Assembly: GCA_022865365.1 (NCBI GenBank)
Contig: JALHSW010000171.1
Location: 1 to 7,888 of the forward strand
From: Acidimicrobiia bacterium
GTDB lineage: Bacteria > Actinomycetota > Acidimicrobiia > IMCC26256 > PALSA-555
DNA length: 7,888 bases
Reading direction: 5' to 3'
Numbering within the stretch: position 1 is the first letter of the stretch; each line of letters opens with the position of its first letter. The notes beneath the pieces were generated by a model that saw nothing but the letters and a program-made list of their open reading frames with translations, was not told the origin of the DNA and made no database searches. Shown here one piece after another: positions 4,790 to 7,888 of this stretch. A program made the position numbers and the translations under genes.

Positions 4790-7700
4790 ATGAACCCTGA
4801 TCCCACCAACCCACCGCTCGAAGGCCCGCCGCTCGGGCCGTTGGCGCCGCTCCTCGCCGAGGAGCCTGCGCTGCGCGCGGTGGTGGGGCGTGCCACCGTG
4901 GTCTCGGTCCCCGACGCCGGTCGTGCCCTGTTCGTCGCCGCGCTGGCGGGCGTCACGACCCGGCGCCCGATCGTCGTGGTGGTCCCCACCGCCGACGAGG
5001 CCGACCGCATCGCGCATGACCTCGGCTGCTTCCTGCCCGCCGGCTCGGTCGAGACGTTCCCTGCTTGGGAGACGCTCCCGTTCGAGCGGGTGTCGCCGTC
5101 GCTCGAGACCATGGGCCGACGCCTGCGCGTGCTGTGGCGCCTCCGGACCGACGACCCGCCCGCGGTCGTGGTCGCGCCCGTGCGAGCGCTCGTGCAGCGG
5201 CTCGGCCCCCACGTGGAGGAGATCGAGCCGGTCATCGTGGCGCCGGGTGAGCACGTCGACCGCGACGCGCTCGTCGCACGACTCGTCGCCCTCGGGTACC
5301 GGCGCGAATACCAGGTAGAGGCACGCGGCGAGGTGGCAGTGCGGGGCTCGATCGTCGACGTGTACCCCGTCACCGACGATCACCCCGTTCGCGTCGACCT
5401 GTGGGGCAACGAGGTCGACCGCCTGTCGGCGTTCGCCGTCGCCGACCAACGATCGACGCACGACGTCGCCGAGGTGCGCATCTTTCCTGCCCGCGAGCTG
5501 CTCGCGACCGACGAGGTCCGGGCGCGCGCCGCGGCACTCGTCACCGCCGAGCCGTGGGGCGCCGAGCACTGGGAGCGCCTCGCCGGGGGGCAGACCTTCG
5601 ACGGGATGGAGTCATGGCTCCCGTGGCTCACCGGCCCACGGCTCGGCGGAGGGGAGCACCTGCTGCCCGACCTGCTCCCGGCCGACGCGCTCGTGCTGCT
5701 CTGCGAGCCGCGCCGGATGCGCGACCGGGCCCAGGAGCTCCTCGACGACGAGGCTGCGCTCGCGGCGGCGCTCTCGGGCACCTGGGGCGCAACCGGCTCC
5801 GAGTTCCCGCGTTTGACGCTGCCCTTCGACCGCCTCCTCGAGCACACCAGGGCCGGAGCGACCCACGTGCTCGCCGCACCAGAAGGGCCCGACACTCCGC
5901 ACCTCGGGGCGACCGCGTTCGACCCCGTCGTGGGCGACGCGGACGGCCTCGCACAACGGCTGCGGCGACTCGCCGGCGACGGCACGCGGGTCGTGCTCGC
6001 CGCGGAGGGAACCGGGTCGGCCGACCGGCTCGCCTCGGTGCTCGCCGACGACGGGATCGATACGACGCTGGGCGCGATCGCACCCGGGGTGATCGGCATC
6101 GTCGTTGCGCCACTCGACCGTGGCGTCGTGGTGCCGGGCGCGAAGGTCGCGCTCGTCGCCGAGTCCGACCTCACCGGGCGTCGACGCGTGCACCGACGAC
6201 CGCGCGGTGCGCGCAAGGGCGCCGATCTCTACGACGCACTCACACCGGGTGACTTCGTGGTGCACCAGGTACACGGCGTTGCTCGCTACTCGGGCATGGT
6301 CCAGCGCGCGATCGGTGGCGTCGCGCGCGACTACCTGCTGCTCGAGTACAAGGGCGCCGACAAGCTCTACGTGCCGACCGACCAGGTGCACACGGTCCGG
6401 CGCTACACCGGTGGCGAGACGCCGACGCTGCACCGCATGGGTGGCGCCGACTTCGAGAAGGCGAAGTCGCGGGTGCGCTCGGCAGTGCACGAGATCGCCG
6501 AGGAGCTCGTGGTGCTCTACCGCACGCGTCTTGCGAGCCCCGGGCGGGCGTTCGGGTCCGACACGCCGTGGCAGCACGAGATCGAGGAGGCCTTCCCCTT
6601 CGAGGAGACGCCGGACCAGCAGCGCGCGATCGACGAGGTGAAGGCCGACATGGAACGCCCGGTCCCGATGGATCGCCTCGTGTGCGGCGACGTCGGCTTC
6701 GGGAAGACCGAGATCGCGGTGCGGGCTGCGTTCAAGGCGGTCCAGGACGGAACGCAGGTGGCGATCCTCGTCCCGACCACGCTGCTCGCCGACCAGCACG
6801 GCCAGACGTTCTCCGAGCGCTTCGCCGGCTACCCGGTGCGAGTCGAGGTGCTGTCGCGGTTCCTCACCCCGAAGCAGCAGGCCGAGGTGGTGGCCGGCGT
6901 GACCTCCGGCGCGGTCGACGTGGTGATCGGCACCCATCGCCTGCTCTCCGACGACGTCACGTTCAAGGACCTCGGCTTGCTCGTGATCGACGAGGAGCAG
7001 CGGTTCGGTGTGCAGCACAAGGAGATGGTGAAGACGATCCGCACGGGCGTCGACGTGCTCACGCTCTCGGCCACTCCGATCCCGCGCACGCTCGAGCTCT
7101 CCCTCACCGGGATCCGCGACCTGTCGCTGGTGAACACGCCGCCCGAGGACCGCCAGCCGATCCTCACCTACGTCGGCGAGGACGACGACCGCGCCATCGC
7201 CGAAGCCATTCGGCGCGAGCTGCTGCGTGAGGGCCAGGTCTTCTTCGTGCACAACCAGGTCAAGGACATCGACTTCATCTCCGAACACGTGCGCGAGCTC
7301 GTCCCGGAAGCGCGCGTCGCTGTCGCGCACGGCCAGATGGACGAAGCTCGCCTGGAGCAGGTGGTGCTCGATTTCGTCACTCGGAAGTTCGACGTGTTGG
7401 TGTGCACGACGATCGTGGAGAGCGGTCTCGACATCCCCACCACGAACACGCTCATTGTCGACCGGGCCGACCGGCTCGGCCTCTCGCAGCTCTACCAGCT
7501 GCGCGGTCGCGTGGGCCGCCGCGGCCAGCGCGCCTACGCGTACCTCTTCCACCCGCGCGACCGGGTGCTCAGCGAAGAGGCGTACGAACGACTCAAGACG
7601 ATCGGCGAGTTCACCGAGCTCGGCTCTGGATTCAGGATCGCGATGCGCGACCTCGAGATCCGAGGAGCCGGCAACCTGCTGGGTGAGGGTCAGTCGGGCC

Positions 7701-7888
7701 ACGTCGCCGCGGTCGGCTTCGACCTCTACTGCCAGCTGGTGACCGAAGCGGTCGGCGCGCTGACCGGTCACGCCCCCGACCAGCCGATCGAGATCACGAT
7801 CGACCTCCCGGTCGACGCGCACCTCCCTGCGGAGTACGTCGCGCGCGACGACGTGCGCATGGAGGCGTACCGTCGCCTCGCGGCCGTC
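4790..7888 (+). CDS. mfd: Transcription-repair coupling factor Mfd (3' end beyond window)
   Basis: Mfd is a double-stranded-DNA translocase that pushes stalled RNA polymerase off lesions and recruits UvrA. The frame stays open for 1033 codons to the right edge; full proteins are about 1150-1200 aa, so the C-terminal part of the D7 domain is missing. Visible domains: UvrB-like region with WETLPFERVSP (93-103) and VRGSIVDVYP (about 184-193); RNA-polymerase interaction (CarD-like) domain from about residue 484 (LTPGDFVVHQVHGVARY); helicase motifs Walker A GDVGFGKT (633-640), DEEQRFG (734-740), LSATPIPRTL (759-768) and QLRGRVGR (903-910); and the TRG translocation motif (about 945-965, GSGFRIAMRDLEIRGAGNLLG in outline). 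The ATG at 4790 is chosen because a family-like N-terminus (LAPLLAEEPALRAVVG) follows; no clear ribosome binding site precedes it. All key motifs appear intact. Mfd in this position near pth is typical of actinobacteria. Confidence 0.97.
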   Translation, partial: MNPDPTNPPLEGPPLGPLAPLLAEEPALRAVVGRATVVSVPDAGRALFVAALAGVTTRRPIVVVVPTADEADRIAHDLGCFLPAGSVETFPAWETLPFERVSPSLETMGRRLRVLWRLRTDDPPAVVVAPVRALVQRLGPHVEEIEPVIVAPGEHVDRDALVARLVALGYRREYQVEARGEVAVRGSIVDVYPVTDDHPVRVDLWGNEVDRLSAFAVADQRSTHDVAEVRIFPARELLATDEVRARAAALVTAEPWGAEHWERLAGGQTFDGMESWLPWLTGPRLGGGEHLLPDLLPADALVLLCEPRRMRDRAQELLDDEAALAAALSGTWGATGSEFPRLTLPFDRLLEHTRAGATHVLAAPEGPDTPHLGATAFDPVVGDADGLAQRLRRLAGDGTRVVLAAEGTGSADRLASVLADDGIDTTLGAIAPGVIGIVVAPLDRGVVVPGAKVALVAESDLTGRRRVHRRPRGARKGADLYDALTPGDFVVHQVHGVARYSGMVQRAIGGVARDYLLLEYKGADKLYVPTDQVHTVRRYTGGETPTLHRMGGADFEKAKSRVRSAVHEIAEELVVLYRTRLASPGRAFGSDTPWQHEIEEAFPFEETPDQQRAIDEVKADMERPVPMDRLVCGDVGFGKTEIAVRAAFKAVQDGTQVAILVPTTLLADQHGQTFSERFAGYPVRVEVLSRFLTPKQQAEVVAGVTSGAVDVVIGTHRLLSDDVTFKDLGLLVIDEEQRFGVQHKEMVKTIRTGVDVLTLSATPIPRTLELSLTGIRDLSLVNTPPEDRQPILTYVGEDDDRAIAEAIRRELLREGQVFFVHNQVKDIDFISEHVRELVPEARVAVAHGQMDEARLEQVVLDFVTRKFDVLVCTTIVESGLDIPTTNTLIVDRADRLGLSQLYQLRGRVGRRGQRAYAYLFHPRDRVLSEEAYERLKTIGEFTELGSGFRIAMRDLEIRGAGNLLGEGQSGHVAAVGFDLYCQLVTEAVGALTGHAPDQPIEITIDLPVDAHLPAEYVARDDVRMEAYRRLAAV

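Noticed and set aside
3382..5373. 663-codon open frame on the - strand opposite the aminotransferase and mfd start
   Set aside because: It spans two unrelated genes and the hairpin gap, and its low-complexity Arg/Ser/Thr-rich translation indicates a shadow frame.
5612..7822. 736-codon open frame on the - strand opposite mfd
   Set aside because: It is fully antisense to a gene with all Mfd motifs intact. Its translation is Arg/Asp/Glu/His-rich with no recognisable domain. Long antisense frames are expected in GC-rich coding DNA.
1..7888. tRNA/rRNA genes, CRISPR arrays, insertion sequences or phage genes
   Set aside because: The two gaps (166 and 142 bp) contain no cloverleaf, spaced direct-repeat array, transposase frame or terminal repeats that I can recognise.

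Overview
The window is a compact, GC-rich, single-strand housekeeping segment in which every supported gene reads on the + strand. It fits an actinobacterium. The evidence is the strong preference for G or C at third codon positions, GTG starts, and the order glmU - prs - rplY (ctc-type L25) - pth - mfd, which is a familiar actinobacterial neighbourhood (in Mycobacterium, glmU, prsA, rplY, pth and mfd also lie close together). The Prs sequence, including its candidate MELVPTKRLML start and the VFEDTSVSEIF end, reminds me of Acidimicrobiia-like proteins, but that finer placement is inference from memory.

Layout: (1) nt 2-793 is the 3' part of glmU, entering from the left edge. (2) nt 790-1806 is prs, overlapping glmU by GTGA. 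(3) nt 1807-1972 is a 166-bp gap with a weak candidate promoter. (4) nt 1973-2665 is rplY/ctc, with a long acidic repeat tail. (5) nt 2669-3289 is pth, starting 3 nt after rplY. (6) nt 3286-4647 is a class-III PLP-dependent aminotransferase of unknown substrate, again overlapping by GTGA. (7) nt 4648-4789 is a gap holding a striking nested inverted repeat directly after the aminotransferase stop, then a weak candidate promoter. (8) nt 4790-7888 is the first 1033 codons of mfd, running off the right edge.

Functionally, glmU and prs supply central activated precursors: UDP-GlcNAc for the cell wall, and PRPP for nucleotides, His, Trp and arabinan-type sugars. rplY and pth serve translation (5S rRNA-binding protein and recycling of peptidyl-tRNA). 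mfd couples transcription to DNA repair. The aminotransferase is the only member whose role in the cluster is not obvious. I see two likely transcription units (glmU-prs, and rplY-pth-aminotransferase), with mfd behind a hairpin.

I found no RNA genes, CRISPR arrays, insertion sequences or phage genes, and no clear sign of a previously undescribed multi-gene system. The items most worth a second look are the nested palindrome at 4649-4699, the aminotransferase tucked between pth and mfd, the altered PRPP loop in Prs, and the repeat tail of L25.
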